Positions 7,574 to 13,769 of a DNA stretch of 13,769 bases are shown in pieces. The notes beneath the pieces are model-generated. The model was given only the letters and a program-made list of their open reading frames with translations, was not told the DNA's origin and searched no databases. Location: positions 1-13,769 of the forward strand of contig CAJWRP010000010.1 in NCBI GenBank assembly GCA_913046025.1, in the 5' to 3' direction. Made by a program: the position numbers and the translations under genes. This stretch comes from an uncultured Chloroflexota bacterium (GTDB lineage Bacteria > Chloroflexota > Dehalococcoidia > SAR202 > UBA11138). Positions within the stretch are counted from its first letter, which is position 1, and each line of letters opens with the position of its first letter.

Positions 7574-7726
7574 ATGAAACATCCCAAGCCAGACCCTCAT
7601 GATGATTCGCCGCCGAAGCGACAGAGCTTGCTTCGCACCTTGCTGGGACCAAATTCAAAAAGGACCTACATAATTTGGGCAATTGCTATTGTGATTTTCT
7701 TATTATTTAGAATCTTCAACAATTAA
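7574..7726 (+). CDS. 50-residue predicted single-pass membrane microprotein
   Basis: The ORF begins 6 nt after the ilvC stop and ends with TAA at 7724-7726. The N-terminal half is polar and rich in Pro, Asp and Lys (MKHPKPDPHDDSPPKRQ). Residues about 32-45 form a hydrophobic stretch (YIIWAIAIVIFLLF) ending in Arg-Ile-Phe-Asn-Asn, so it looks like a C-terminal membrane anchor. GGGGA at 7559-7563 may serve as its ribosome-binding site. I recognise no family. Support comes from the sensible composition, operon position and tight spacing; chance is possible for so short an ORF. If real, it would be made along with the ilv enzymes. Confidence 0.55.
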   Translation: MKHPKPDPHDDSPPKRQSLLRTLLGPNSKRTYIIWAIAIVIFLLFRIFNN

Positions 7727-7770
7727 ATGAAGAACCGGGCCAGACTGTACCGAAACCTTCAGGAGCAAAA

Positions 7771-7866
7771 ATGAGTAGCATCGAGGTAAACCACGTAGTT
7801 CGCCATTATGGGCGGGTCCTAGCAGGGCTTGTTCAGGCGGACTACGTTGTCCTTGGCATTTACTAA
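7771..7866 (+). CDS. 31-codon Val/Leu/Ile-rich ORF upstream of leuA, possible leader peptide
   Basis: ATG at 7771 follows AGGAG (7761-7765) with a 5-nt spacer, one of the best ribosome-binding sites in the window. The peptide ends at TAA 7864-7866, 44 nt before leuA. Twelve of 31 residues are branched-chain (7 Val, 3 Leu, 2 Ile), including the pairs Val9-Val10 and Val26-Val27. The context TTCAGGAGCA is repeated in front of leuA at 7897-7906. No attenuator terminator is evident downstream; a weak CTGAAA/TTTCAG stem (7877-7882/7896-7901) touches the leuA Shine-Dalgarno. It could be a leader peptide, a coupling ORF or chance. Confidence 0.35.
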   Translation: MSSIEVNHVVRHYGRVLAGLVQADYVVLGIY

Positions 7867-7910
7867 ACACAAATCACTGAAAACCGAAAACTCACTTTCA
7901 GGAGCAGATA

Positions 7911-9464
7911 ATGCCAAACGACAAGGTCATAATTTTCGACACAACGCTGAGAGACGGCGAGCAGTCCGCAGGCATAGGCCTGACCACCAACGAGAAGATG
8001 GAGATCGCCAAGCAGCTTGAAAGGCTGGGCGTCGATGTCATCGAGGCTGGCTTTGCTGCCAGCTCTCCTGGAGACTTCGAAGCCGTGCAGGCCATCGCAA
8101 GAGAGGTTCGCAGGCCCATCATAGCCTCGCTGGCTCGTTGCGTGCTGCCGGATGTAGACGCGGCGTGGGAGGCCATCAAAGACGCCGAGCATCCCAGAAT
8201 TCACGTCTTCATCTCCAGCTCTGACGTGCAAATAATGCACCAGCTCCGACGCAACCCGGAAGAGGTCATGGACATGGCCATCGCTGCCGTAGAGCGGGCC
8301 AAGAGCTACTGCGACGACGTGGAGTTCTCGCCCATGGACGCCACCCGCACGGACATGGACTTCCTCTACAAGATGTTGGAGAGTGTCATTGCCGCCGGAG
8401 CCAATACGATCAATATTCCCGACACGGTGGGCTACATCTACCCGTGGGAATTCAGGGAACGGCTACGTCTCATCAAGGAGAACGTACCGAACTTCGATAA
8501 GGTTGTGCTCAGCGTGCACTGCCACAACGACCTGGGGCAGGCCGTCAGCAACAGCCTCGCCGCTGTCGTTGAAGGCGCACGGCAGGTCGAAGGCTGCATC
8601 AACGGCCTCGGCGAACGTGCAGGCAACGCCGCTCTGGAAGAGGTCATCATGGGCCTTGAGACACGCAAGGATATGTATGGCGTTGATACCAACATTGATA
8701 CACGACAGATCTACCGCACCAGCAAACTGGTCAGCGACATAACCGGATTCGCGGTGCAACCCAACAAGGCCGTAGTAGGAGCCAACGCGTTCCGACACGC
8801 CTCCGGAATTCATCAGGATGGGATTCTGAAGGAGCGCTCGACATTCGAGATCATGGACCCGCAGTCCATCGGCTGGCCCAGCAACGAACTGGTTCTGGGT
8901 AAGCTAAGCGGACGGGCGGGCCTGCGCTCCCGCCTGGAGGAGCTTGGTTATCATCTGGAGCAGGACGCGCTGAAAGAGGCCTTCGAAGCCTTCAAGCTTC
9001 TTGCCGACCGCAAGCCCGAGATCACGAACACCGACCTGGCATCCCTGATGTCCAGTCAGCGCCGCACGGTCGACGTGCCTACGATCTACAAGCTAGAGCA
9101 CGTTCAGGTCTCTTGTGGCAATCGAGATATCCCTACCGCCACCATCACCATTGTGGACCCCGACGGGAAATCTCTGACCGAAGCCGCAACTGGCACCGGA
9201 CCCGTTGACGCTGTGTACAAGGCGATCAATCGCATGGTCAATGTGCCCAATAAGCTGACCGAGTATCGCGTCGACGCTGTCACCGAGGGGATCGACGCCC
9301 TGGGCGACGTAACGATTCGCATCGAGAAGGACAACAAGGCCTATGTGGGCAGAGGTTCCGACATGGACATCATCGTTGCCAGCGCCATGGCGTACATGAA
9401 CGCGCTGAACCGCCTTCTGGCCACAGAGAGCACCCGACCCGCTGCGGAGGTTCCTACCTCCTAG
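7911..9464 (+). CDS. leuA: 2-isopropylmalate synthase
   Basis: The 517-residue enzyme condenses 2-ketoisovalerate with acetyl-CoA, the first committed step to leucine. The catalytic TIM barrel starts with FDTTLRDGEQ (9-18; Arg14, Asp15, Glu17) and has the metal ligands His203 and His205 in VHCHND. NGLGERAGNA (231-240) and GIHQDGILK (299-307) are also conserved. The C-terminal part (about 390-505) is the LeuA regulatory domain, with GTGPVDAVYKAIN and DIIVASAMAYMNALNRL, so leucine feedback inhibition is likely. These features favour IPMS over homocitrate or methylthioalkylmalate synthase; citramalate synthase is a minor alternative. The start has AGGAG at 7900-7904 with a 6-nt spacer. It lies within the T-box-controlled operon. 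Confidence 0.95.
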   Translation: MPNDKVIIFDTTLRDGEQSAGIGLTTNEKMEIAKQLERLGVDVIEAGFAASSPGDFEAVQAIAREVRRPIIASLARCVLPDVDAAWEAIKDAEHPRIHVFISSSDVQIMHQLRRNPEEVMDMAIAAVERAKSYCDDVEFSPMDATRTDMDFLYKMLESVIAAGANTINIPDTVGYIYPWEFRERLRLIKENVPNFDKVVLSVHCHNDLGQAVSNSLAAVVEGARQVEGCINGLGERAGNAALEEVIMGLETRKDMYGVDTNIDTRQIYRTSKLVSDITGFAVQPNKAVVGANAFRHASGIHQDGILKERSTFEIMDPQSIGWPSNELVLGKLSGRAGLRSRLEELGYHLEQDALKEAFEAFKLLADRKPEITNTDLASLMSSQRRTVDVPTIYKLEHVQVSCGNRDIPTATITIVDPDGKSLTEAATGTGPVDAVYKAINRMVNVPNKLTEYRVDAVTEGIDALGDVTIRIEKDNKAYVGRGSDMDIIVASAMAYMNALNRLLATESTRPAAEVPTS

Positions 9465-9490
9465 CCAAAGTTAGCATGAACTGATGCAAT

Positions 9491-9517
9491 TAAGGGGCAC
9501 GCACGTCGTGCCCCTTA
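9491..9517. other. Perfect 11-bp hairpin between leuA and leuC
   Basis: TAAGGGGCACG (9491-9501) and CGTGCCCCTTA (9507-9517) are exact reverse complements around a 5-nt loop. The following bases are GATATACG, not a U-tract, so full intrinsic termination is unlikely. It lies 27 nt after the leuA stop and about 60 nt before leuC, and could protect or process the mRNA or cause partial termination. Confidence 0.75.
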
Positions 9518-9577
9518 GATATACGAAAGACATATGAAAAATTCCCAAAGAATCCAAGAGTGAGGTTAGTTTAGAAA

Positions 9578-10978
9578 ATGGCACCCAAAACAATGTTCGA
9601 GAAAATCTGGGACAGTCACATAGTCCACGAAGAAGAGGGACAACCGACTGTACTCTACGTAGACCTCCACCTGGTTCACGAGGTCACCTCCCCACAGGCC
9701 TTTGACGGCTTACGCATGAACAACCGAAAGGTCAGGCGTACCGATTTGACGATCGCCACGGCTGATCACAACACGCCTACCTGGGAGCTAACGCGTCCAA
9801 TCACAGATACCATTGCGAAGGCACAGCTTGATGCGCTGGACAAGAACTGCGAGGAGTTTGGCATAACGCTGTTCGACAGGTTCAGCCCTTTACAGGGCAT
9901 TGTCCACGTTATTGGGCCAGAGCAGGGTTACACCCAGCCGGGCAAAGTCATCGTTTGCGGCGACAGCCACACCTCCACCCACGGAGCCTTCGGCGCTTTC
10001 GCAATGGGAATTGGGACTTCTGAAGTGGAGCACGTGCTGGCTACCCAGACGATTCGGCAATTCAAGCCCAAGACCCTGGAAATTAGAATCGACGGCACAC
10101 TCGGCAAAGGCGTTACTCCCAAGGACGTAATCTTGGCCATCATAGGCAAGATCGGCATTGGTGGCGCAGTTGGGCACGCCATCGAGTACACCGGCGAGGT
10201 TATGCGTAACATGTCCATGGAGGGCCGCATGACCGTTTGCAATATGTCCATCGAAGGCGGTGCCCGCGCAGGCATGGTAGCTCCAGACGATACAACATTC
10301 GAGTACATGCGAGGTCGAGCACAGGTCCCGCAGGGCGACGAGTTCGACGCAGCCATCGAGCAGTGGCGCTCTCTTGCTTCCGACGAAGGCGCTTCTTACG
10401 ATACCTTGGTGGAAATCGACGGCAGCTCCCTCGAGCCCCATCTAACGTGGGGAACTAACCCAGGAATGGAGGGGCCGATCTCAGGCACGGTCCCCGACCC
10501 TGCCACCTATGAAGATGCTGGCGACCGAGAGGCAGTGGGCCGTGCGCTACAGTACATGGCACTAAAGCCAAACACCCCAATGACAGAGATCAAGCTGGAC
10601 CGCGTATTCATAGGCTCGTGCACCAACTCCCGCATCGATGATCTACGGGCAGCAGCTGACATTGCCAAGGGCAAGAAGGTCAACAGCGACGTCTACGCTA
10701 TGGTAGTGCCGGGTTCGGCGGCCATCAAGAAGCAGGCTGAAGAAGAGGGCCTGGACAAGATATTCACCGAGGCTGGCTTCGACTGGCGCATAGCTGGCTG
10801 CTCAATGTGCCTGGGCATGAACCCAGACATACTAAAGCCGGGAGAGCGTTGCGCCTCCACCTCTAACCGAAACTTCGAGGGTAGGCAGGGTAAGGGCGGT
10901 CGCACGCACCTGGTTAGCCCAGAAATGGCTGCGGCTGCGGCTATCGCGGGCCACTTCGTAGACGTTCGAGACTGGTAA
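9578..10978 (+). CDS. leuC: 3-isopropylmalate dehydratase large subunit
   Basis: The 466-residue aconitase-family subunit, with LeuD, isomerises 2-isopropylmalate to 3-isopropylmalate. The three [4Fe-4S] ligands are Cys348 in [12 protein letters not shown] and Cys408 and Cys411 in [12 protein letters not shown], at almost the E. coli positions. N-terminal motifs include [14 protein letters not shown] and TADHNTPT, followed by [14 protein letters not shown] (127-140). The C-terminus [20 protein letters not shown] is typical. Full length equals the bacterial LeuC norm of about 466. The upstream GAGG (9562-9565) is 12 nt from the ATG, so initiation may be modest. leuD follows after 22 bp. Confidence 0.97.
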   Translation: MAPKTMFEKIWDSHIVHEEEGQPTVLYVDLHLVHEVTSPQAFDGLRMNNRKVRRTDLTIATADHNTPTWELTRPITDTIAKAQLDALDKNCEEFGITLFDRFSPLQGIVHVIGPEQGYTQPGKVIVCGDSHTSTHGAFGAFAMGIGTSEVEHVLATQTIRQFKPKTLEIRIDGTLGKGVTPKDVILAIIGKIGIGGAVGHAIEYTGEVMRNMSMEGRMTVCNMSIEGGARAGMVAPDDTTFEYMRGRAQVPQGDEFDAAIEQWRSLASDEGASYDTLVEIDGSSLEPHLTWGTNPGMEGPISGTVPDPATYEDAGDREAVGRALQYMALKPNTPMTEIKLDRVFIGSCTNSRIDDLRAAADIAKGKKVNSDVYAMVVPGSAAIKKQAEEEGLDKIFTEAGFDWRIAGCSMCLGMNPDILKPGERCASTSNRNFEGRQGKGGRTHLVSPEMAAAAAIAGHFVDVRDW

Positions 10979-11000
10979 GACAAACACAGGAGACTTACAG

Positions 11001-11618
11001 ATGGAACCATTCGTAAAGCATGAAGGCGTCGTGGTGCCCATGAACAGGGTTAATGTCGACACCGACCAGATCATACCCAAGCAGTTTCTCAAACGCATCG
11101 AAAGGACCGGCTTCGGCCAGTTCCTGTTCAATGATTGGCGCTATCTGGAGGACGGGTCGCCCAATCCTGACTTCATCCTGAACAAGTCTGGCTACGAGAA
11201 TGCTTCAATATTAGTTAGCGGACGCAATTTTGGGTCTGGCTCCTCCCGCGAACACGCCCCCTGGGCGTTGCTGGATTACGGATTCAAATGCGTGATCGCT
11301 CCTAGCTTTGCTGATATTTTCTTCAACAACTGCTTCCAGAACGGCGTCCTGCCGGTAGTTCTCCCCGAGGAGCTGGTTAATCAGATCCTTGAAAAGGCGG
11401 AGGCCAACCCAGGCTACGAGCTTCACATAGACCTGGACAGTCAGCGGGTTTGGGACAGCGACGAGGAGATCGTGTCTGGATTCGACATCGAGTCATTCCG
11501 CCGCTACCTCCTACTAAACGGTCTGGACGACATTGGCCTAACGATGGAGCGCAACGACGACATAGCGGCCTTTGAGGCGACTCGCAGTACTCACGGCGGA
11601 GTACTAACAGGCAACTAG
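11001..11618 (+). CDS. leuD: 3-isopropylmalate dehydratase small subunit
   Basis: The 205-residue swivelling-domain partner of LeuC carries [15 protein letters not shown] (19-33) and the substrate-binding loop [17 protein letters not shown] (74-90), then the conserved [20 protein letters not shown]. Length is close to the E. coli protein (about 200), so this is the long LeuD type rather than the short archaeal type. The start has AGGAGA at 10988-10993 with a 7-nt spacer. It is the last gene of the operon, followed by a terminator. leuB, which often follows leuCD, is absent here. Confidence 0.97.
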   Translation: MEPFVKHEGVVVPMNRVNVDTDQIIPKQFLKRIERTGFGQFLFNDWRYLEDGSPNPDFILNKSGYENASILVSGRNFGSGSSREHAPWALLDYGFKCVIAPSFADIFFNNCFQNGVLPVVLPEELVNQILEKAEANPGYELHIDLDSQRVWDSDEEIVSGFDIESFRRYLLLNGLDDIGLTMERNDDIAAFEATRSTHGGVLTGN

Positions 11619-11651
11619 TCTCCTAAAGCTCCGAATAACGACATCGACTTC

Positions 11652-11697
11652 AAAGGGATGGGCCCGCATTGTGATTATGCCCGTCCCTTTTATTTAA
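11652..11697 (+). terminator. Intrinsic terminator ending the ilv-leu operon
   Basis: AAAGGGATGGGC (11652-11663) pairs with GCCCGTCCCTTT (11679-11690) over 12 bp with one G-U, around a 15-nt loop. The 3' side runs into TTTTATTTAATT. It starts 34 nt after the leuD stop and before a long gap, which fits operon termination. Confidence 0.8.
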
Positions 11698-12161
11698 TTC
11701 CCTCTTTTTCTAGATCCTGTGGCTTTATGCCATTCCAAACCTCAAGGGTTCTTGGCGTAAACGGCATTAGATTGACGTAAATAATGGTTTTTGAATCCAA
11801 ATTCAAACCTATGTGATTGCGGCATGACATCCAACTTTCCAATCATCATCTAATCGCCTACGACATGCCATAATGACGTGGGATTAACAGAATATTCACT
11901 CCCTCTTCACCGGGCCTGTCCCAAGTGTTATGTACACTATTAACTACGGGCAGTGAGATGTACCTCCTCTCCTAAGCATAAGCAGATTTTACAGCCCTCT
12001 ACTTTTCCCTTCTTTCTTACCAGCAAACTCTCATTAATTTGGTTCCCGACTTAACTCCCTCCTCCCGGTTATGAATCCAACAGGAATGTAATCGAACGTC
12101 GTGCTAGCTTATTGCACGTATGTATCCCATACTTATTCCACCCTGTTCGTGAGGCTAATTT
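11698..12161. other. Gene-free spacer upstream of the DapA-like gene
   Basis: About 460 bp with no supportable ORF, RNA gene or repeat on either strand. The base composition is lower in GC than in the flanking genes. TTGACG (11773-11778) resembles a -35 box but has no good -10 partner. TTGCAC with TATTCC (about 12112-12139) is a weak promoter possibility. Nothing else is clear. Confidence 0.5.
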
Positions 12162-13040
12162 ATGCCGATACCTAACCAAGATCCCATAATCGTGGCTCCC
12201 ACTCCGACGCCCTTCACTGCTGACGGCAGCGTCGATTACGACGCACTGACTCGGAATATCCATCGATGGCTGGAAACTCCCCTGTCTGGATTTGTGCTGA
12301 CCACAGCCAATGGTGAGGAGCATTCTCTAAGCGAAGAAGAGCGCGAGGAGATCGTGAGGGTCGCAAGCCAGGCTCACGGTGGAAGTCGATTCACTATCGC
12401 GGGCATAGACAACCCGTCGGAACGAGAGACCCTTCGGCTAGCAGAGCGGTACGCCAATGCAGGAGCAGACCTCATACGCGTAAGGATTCCACGAGGTCTC
12501 ACACCTGCAGCCGTAGAGCATTATTTCGATGCGGTCACCAGCAATTCCGCAGTGCCTGTAGTCGTGATTCATCAGACCTTTGATGATTCGCCCGCCACCA
12601 CCGCAGAGGTCGTAGGGAAGGTTTGCTCCCTGCCCAATGTCTTTGGCTACATCACCGACCACGATTTGCGTTTCGAGGGTTACGTGTGCCCGTTGTTAAT
12701 TCAGGACCGACGTTTCTGGATCTGCAATGGTGCACTGTTGTCATACGGGGCGCTGTTGGGAGCAAATGGCGCCTGCATGTGGTTGGGGAACATCGCACCC
12801 AAACTTTGTATAGATATTATGCAGCTTGGGCTGGATGACAGCTTTGCCCAGACCCGTCCACTACAGGCTATAGCTACACACCTGGACGAAGTCATAATGA
12901 AGTACGGCTTGGCCGGCGTGAAAGCCGCTCTGGACATAATGGGCTTCGAGGGCATGCGTCCAAGGGCACCTCTGGCCGCCGTTTCGGAGAGTGGCCGTCT
13001 AGAAATATCGACTGCGCTGGAAGCGGCTGGTGTTGTCTGA
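12162..13040 (+). CDS. DapA-superfamily (dihydrodipicolinate synthase-like) protein lacking canonical catalytic residues
   Basis: The 292-residue TIM-barrel protein fits the DHDPS/N-acetylneuraminate lyase superfamily. It has PTPTPFTADGSVDYDAL (13-29), TANGEEHSLSEEER (48-61, matching the usual G-x-x-GE-x-x-SL-x-x-EER), GADLIRV, and the C-terminal GALLGANGACMWLGNIAPKLC (196-216). In typical members a Schiff-base Lys follows NVVG as G-I-K-E. Here the segment reads NVFGYITDHDL (159-169), with Ile164 or Thr165 at that site. The catalytic Tyr segment Y-N-x-P reads VIHQTF (135-140). It is therefore unlikely to be lysine-pathway DapA, and could be a divergent lyase or non-catalytic paralogue. The start has GAGG at 12151-12154 with a 7-nt spacer. 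It appears to be monocistronic. Confidence 0.8.
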   Translation: MPIPNQDPIIVAPTPTPFTADGSVDYDALTRNIHRWLETPLSGFVLTTANGEEHSLSEEEREEIVRVASQAHGGSRFTIAGIDNPSERETLRLAERYANAGADLIRVRIPRGLTPAAVEHYFDAVTSNSAVPVVVIHQTFDDSPATTAEVVGKVCSLPNVFGYITDHDLRFEGYVCPLLIQDRRFWICNGALLSYGALLGANGACMWLGNIAPKLCIDIMQLGLDDSFAQTRPLQAIATHLDEVIMKYGLAGVKAALDIMGFEGMRPRAPLAAVSESGRLEISTALEAAGVV

Positions 13041-13123
13041 AGTCTAGAGCTGATGCGATGAATAGCCTGGGAACTTATTTGCCGATCGTCTGATCAGAGT
13101 CCACAGCGACAGGCGATAAATCA

Positions 13124-13155
13124 AACGGCCCTCAGCTTTGATGCCAAGGGCCGTT
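13124..13155. terminator. Probable bidirectional terminator between convergent genes
   Basis: AACGGCCCT (13124-13132) and AGGGCCGTT (13147-13155) are exact reverse complements around a 14-nt loop. On the plus strand it is followed by CTTATATA. On the minus strand it is followed by TGATTTATC. It lies between the DapA-like stop (13040) and the accA stop (13182), so it can end both transcripts. Confidence 0.7.
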
Positions 13156-13181
13156 CTTATATACAACTTTCAGGTGCGGTT

Positions 13182-13769
13182 TTACTCTTCAGGCAGATCA
13201 AAATCGTCCTCAGGCAAATCAGGCTGCCTCCTGGCCAACCGCTTGACGCCCGAGCCCACGAAACTCTTAAGGGCACTGGTCTCGCGACTAACCGCGGTAC
13301 GAAAGCGTGAGCTGTACTTCCCCATCTCACGAAACTTCTTGTACCTGCTCCGGAGCATCTTGCGCTTGGAGACCTCCTGCAAATCCGCAAGCTCCTGCAA
13401 CAGGATACGCCGCAACTGCCTTGATGCCTCGTCAGGGTCTTCGTGAGCGCCTCCAGGTGGCTCCTGGATGATCCGATCGATGATTCCGTAGTCTCGGCAG
13501 TCCTGCGCGGTGAGCTTCAAGGACTCGGCAGCCTCCTCAACACGCGTCTTATCCTGAAACATTAGTTCAGCAGCGCCCTCAGGCGATATGACGGTGTAGA
13601 TGGCGTTCTCCATCATGAGCACGCGGTCCGCAACGCCCAAAGAAAGAGCGCCCTCGCTGCCGCCCTCCCCTATCACAACCGAAATGGAGGGCGTTTCCAC
13701 AGTCCCCATATCTGCCATCAGGCGGGCCAGAGCGTCGCCCAGTCCATGTTCTTCGGACCGCAGGCTGAC
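13182..13769 (-). CDS. accA: Acetyl-CoA carboxylase carboxyltransferase subunit alpha, 5' end beyond the window
   Basis: The open frame continues without a stop to the right edge (195 residues visible), so the true start is outside. AccA transfers the carboxyl group from biotin to acetyl-CoA, giving malonyl-CoA for fatty acid synthesis. The visible part has the crotonase-fold core VVIGEGGSEGALSLGVADRV, then ENAIYTVISPEGAAELMF, a conserved GIIDRIIQEPPGGAHEDP block, and a helical C-terminus. After the point where E. coli AccA ends, about 50 more charged residues follow, finishing in an acidic tail (LPEDDFDLPEE). A fused AccD-AccA protein cannot be ruled out because the N-terminal portion is missing. 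It is convergent with the DapA-like gene. Confidence 0.93.
   Translation of the reverse strand, partial: VSLRSEEHGLGDALARLMADMGTVETPSISVVIGEGGSEGALSLGVADRVLMMENAIYTVISPEGAAELMFQDKTRVEEAAESLKLTAQDCRDYGIIDRIIQEPPGGAHEDPDEASRQLRRILLQELADLQEVSKRKMLRSRYKKFREMGKYSSRFRTAVSRETSALKSFVGSGVKRLARRQPDLPEDDFDLPEE

Noticed and set aside
7727..7774. 15-codon ORF between the microprotein and the 31-codon ORF
   Set aside because: No convincing ribosome-binding site and too short to call; mentioned only for its junctions.
7867..7910. Classical attenuator after the 31-codon Val-rich ORF
   Set aside because: Only a weak 6-bp stem is present and no GC-rich stem with U-tract, so transcription attenuation of the trp/leu leader type is not supported.
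9890..10441. 183-codon open frame opposite leuC
   Set aside because: leuC on the plus strand is complete with its iron-sulfur cysteines; the antisense frame has no motif.
1..13769. CRISPR arrays, tRNA or rRNA genes, insertion sequences and att sites
   Set aside because: No regularly spaced repeats, cloverleaf-like sequences, transposase or integrase frames were seen.

Overview
The window reads as bacterial chromosome of moderate GC content. It holds a small catabolic gene group, a complete-looking leader-controlled branched-chain amino acid operon (ilvB-ilvN-ilvC-leuA-leuC-leuD), a lone DapA-like gene, and the 3' part of accA on the opposite strand. The ilvBNC-leuACD order, a T-box leader outside an obvious Firmicutes setting, and neighbouring genes of the extradiol dioxygenase, amidohydrolase_2 and MDR dehydrogenase families suggest a Chloroflexota lineage (Dehalococcoidia or SAR202-like). 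That placement is inference; no rRNA or other marker is present.

Region 1 (1-3567): a gene leaves the left edge on the minus strand. Only 14 codons are visible, but its N-terminus resembles class III extradiol dioxygenases (LigB type). Diverging from it are an alpha/beta hydrolase of the 2,6-dihydropseudooxynicotine hydrolase/FrsA type, a medium-chain dehydrogenase without the usual catalytic-zinc cysteine, and an amidohydrolase_2 protein with the metal ligands of gamma-resorcylate-type decarboxylases. Together they look like an aromatic or ring-cleavage degradation module whose substrate is not evident. Candidate sigma-70 promoters face outward from the divergent spacer.

Region 2 (3568-11697): a near-consensus promoter (TTGACA-N17-TATTCT) is followed by a T-box riboswitch with Stem I, a probable CUC (Leu) specifier, the GGGUGGUACCACG T-box, an antiterminator and an intrinsic terminator. 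The operon then encodes both acetolactate synthase subunits (overlapping by 4 bp), ketol-acid reductoisomerase, 2-isopropylmalate synthase, and both subunits of isopropylmalate isomerase. It ends in a hairpin terminator. Uncharged tRNA-Leu should therefore switch on the shared ilv steps and the leucine branch. ilvD and leuB are not in the window. Between ilvN and ilvC is a 24-nt-arm imperfect inverted repeat. Between ilvC and leuA lie a 50-residue single-TM microprotein and a 31-codon Val/Leu/Ile-rich ORF with a strong ribosome-binding site. Between leuA and leuC is a perfect 11-bp hairpin with no U-tract.

Region 3 (11698-13769): about 460 bp without a recognisable gene precede a DapA-superfamily protein in which both the Schiff-base lysine and the catalytic tyrosine appear to be replaced. 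A two-way terminator separates it from convergent accA, which runs off the right edge.

The most interesting items are the T-box plus the second possible leader peptide inside one operon, the probable catalytic-residue losses in two enzymes, the unannotated microprotein, and the divergent catabolic cluster.
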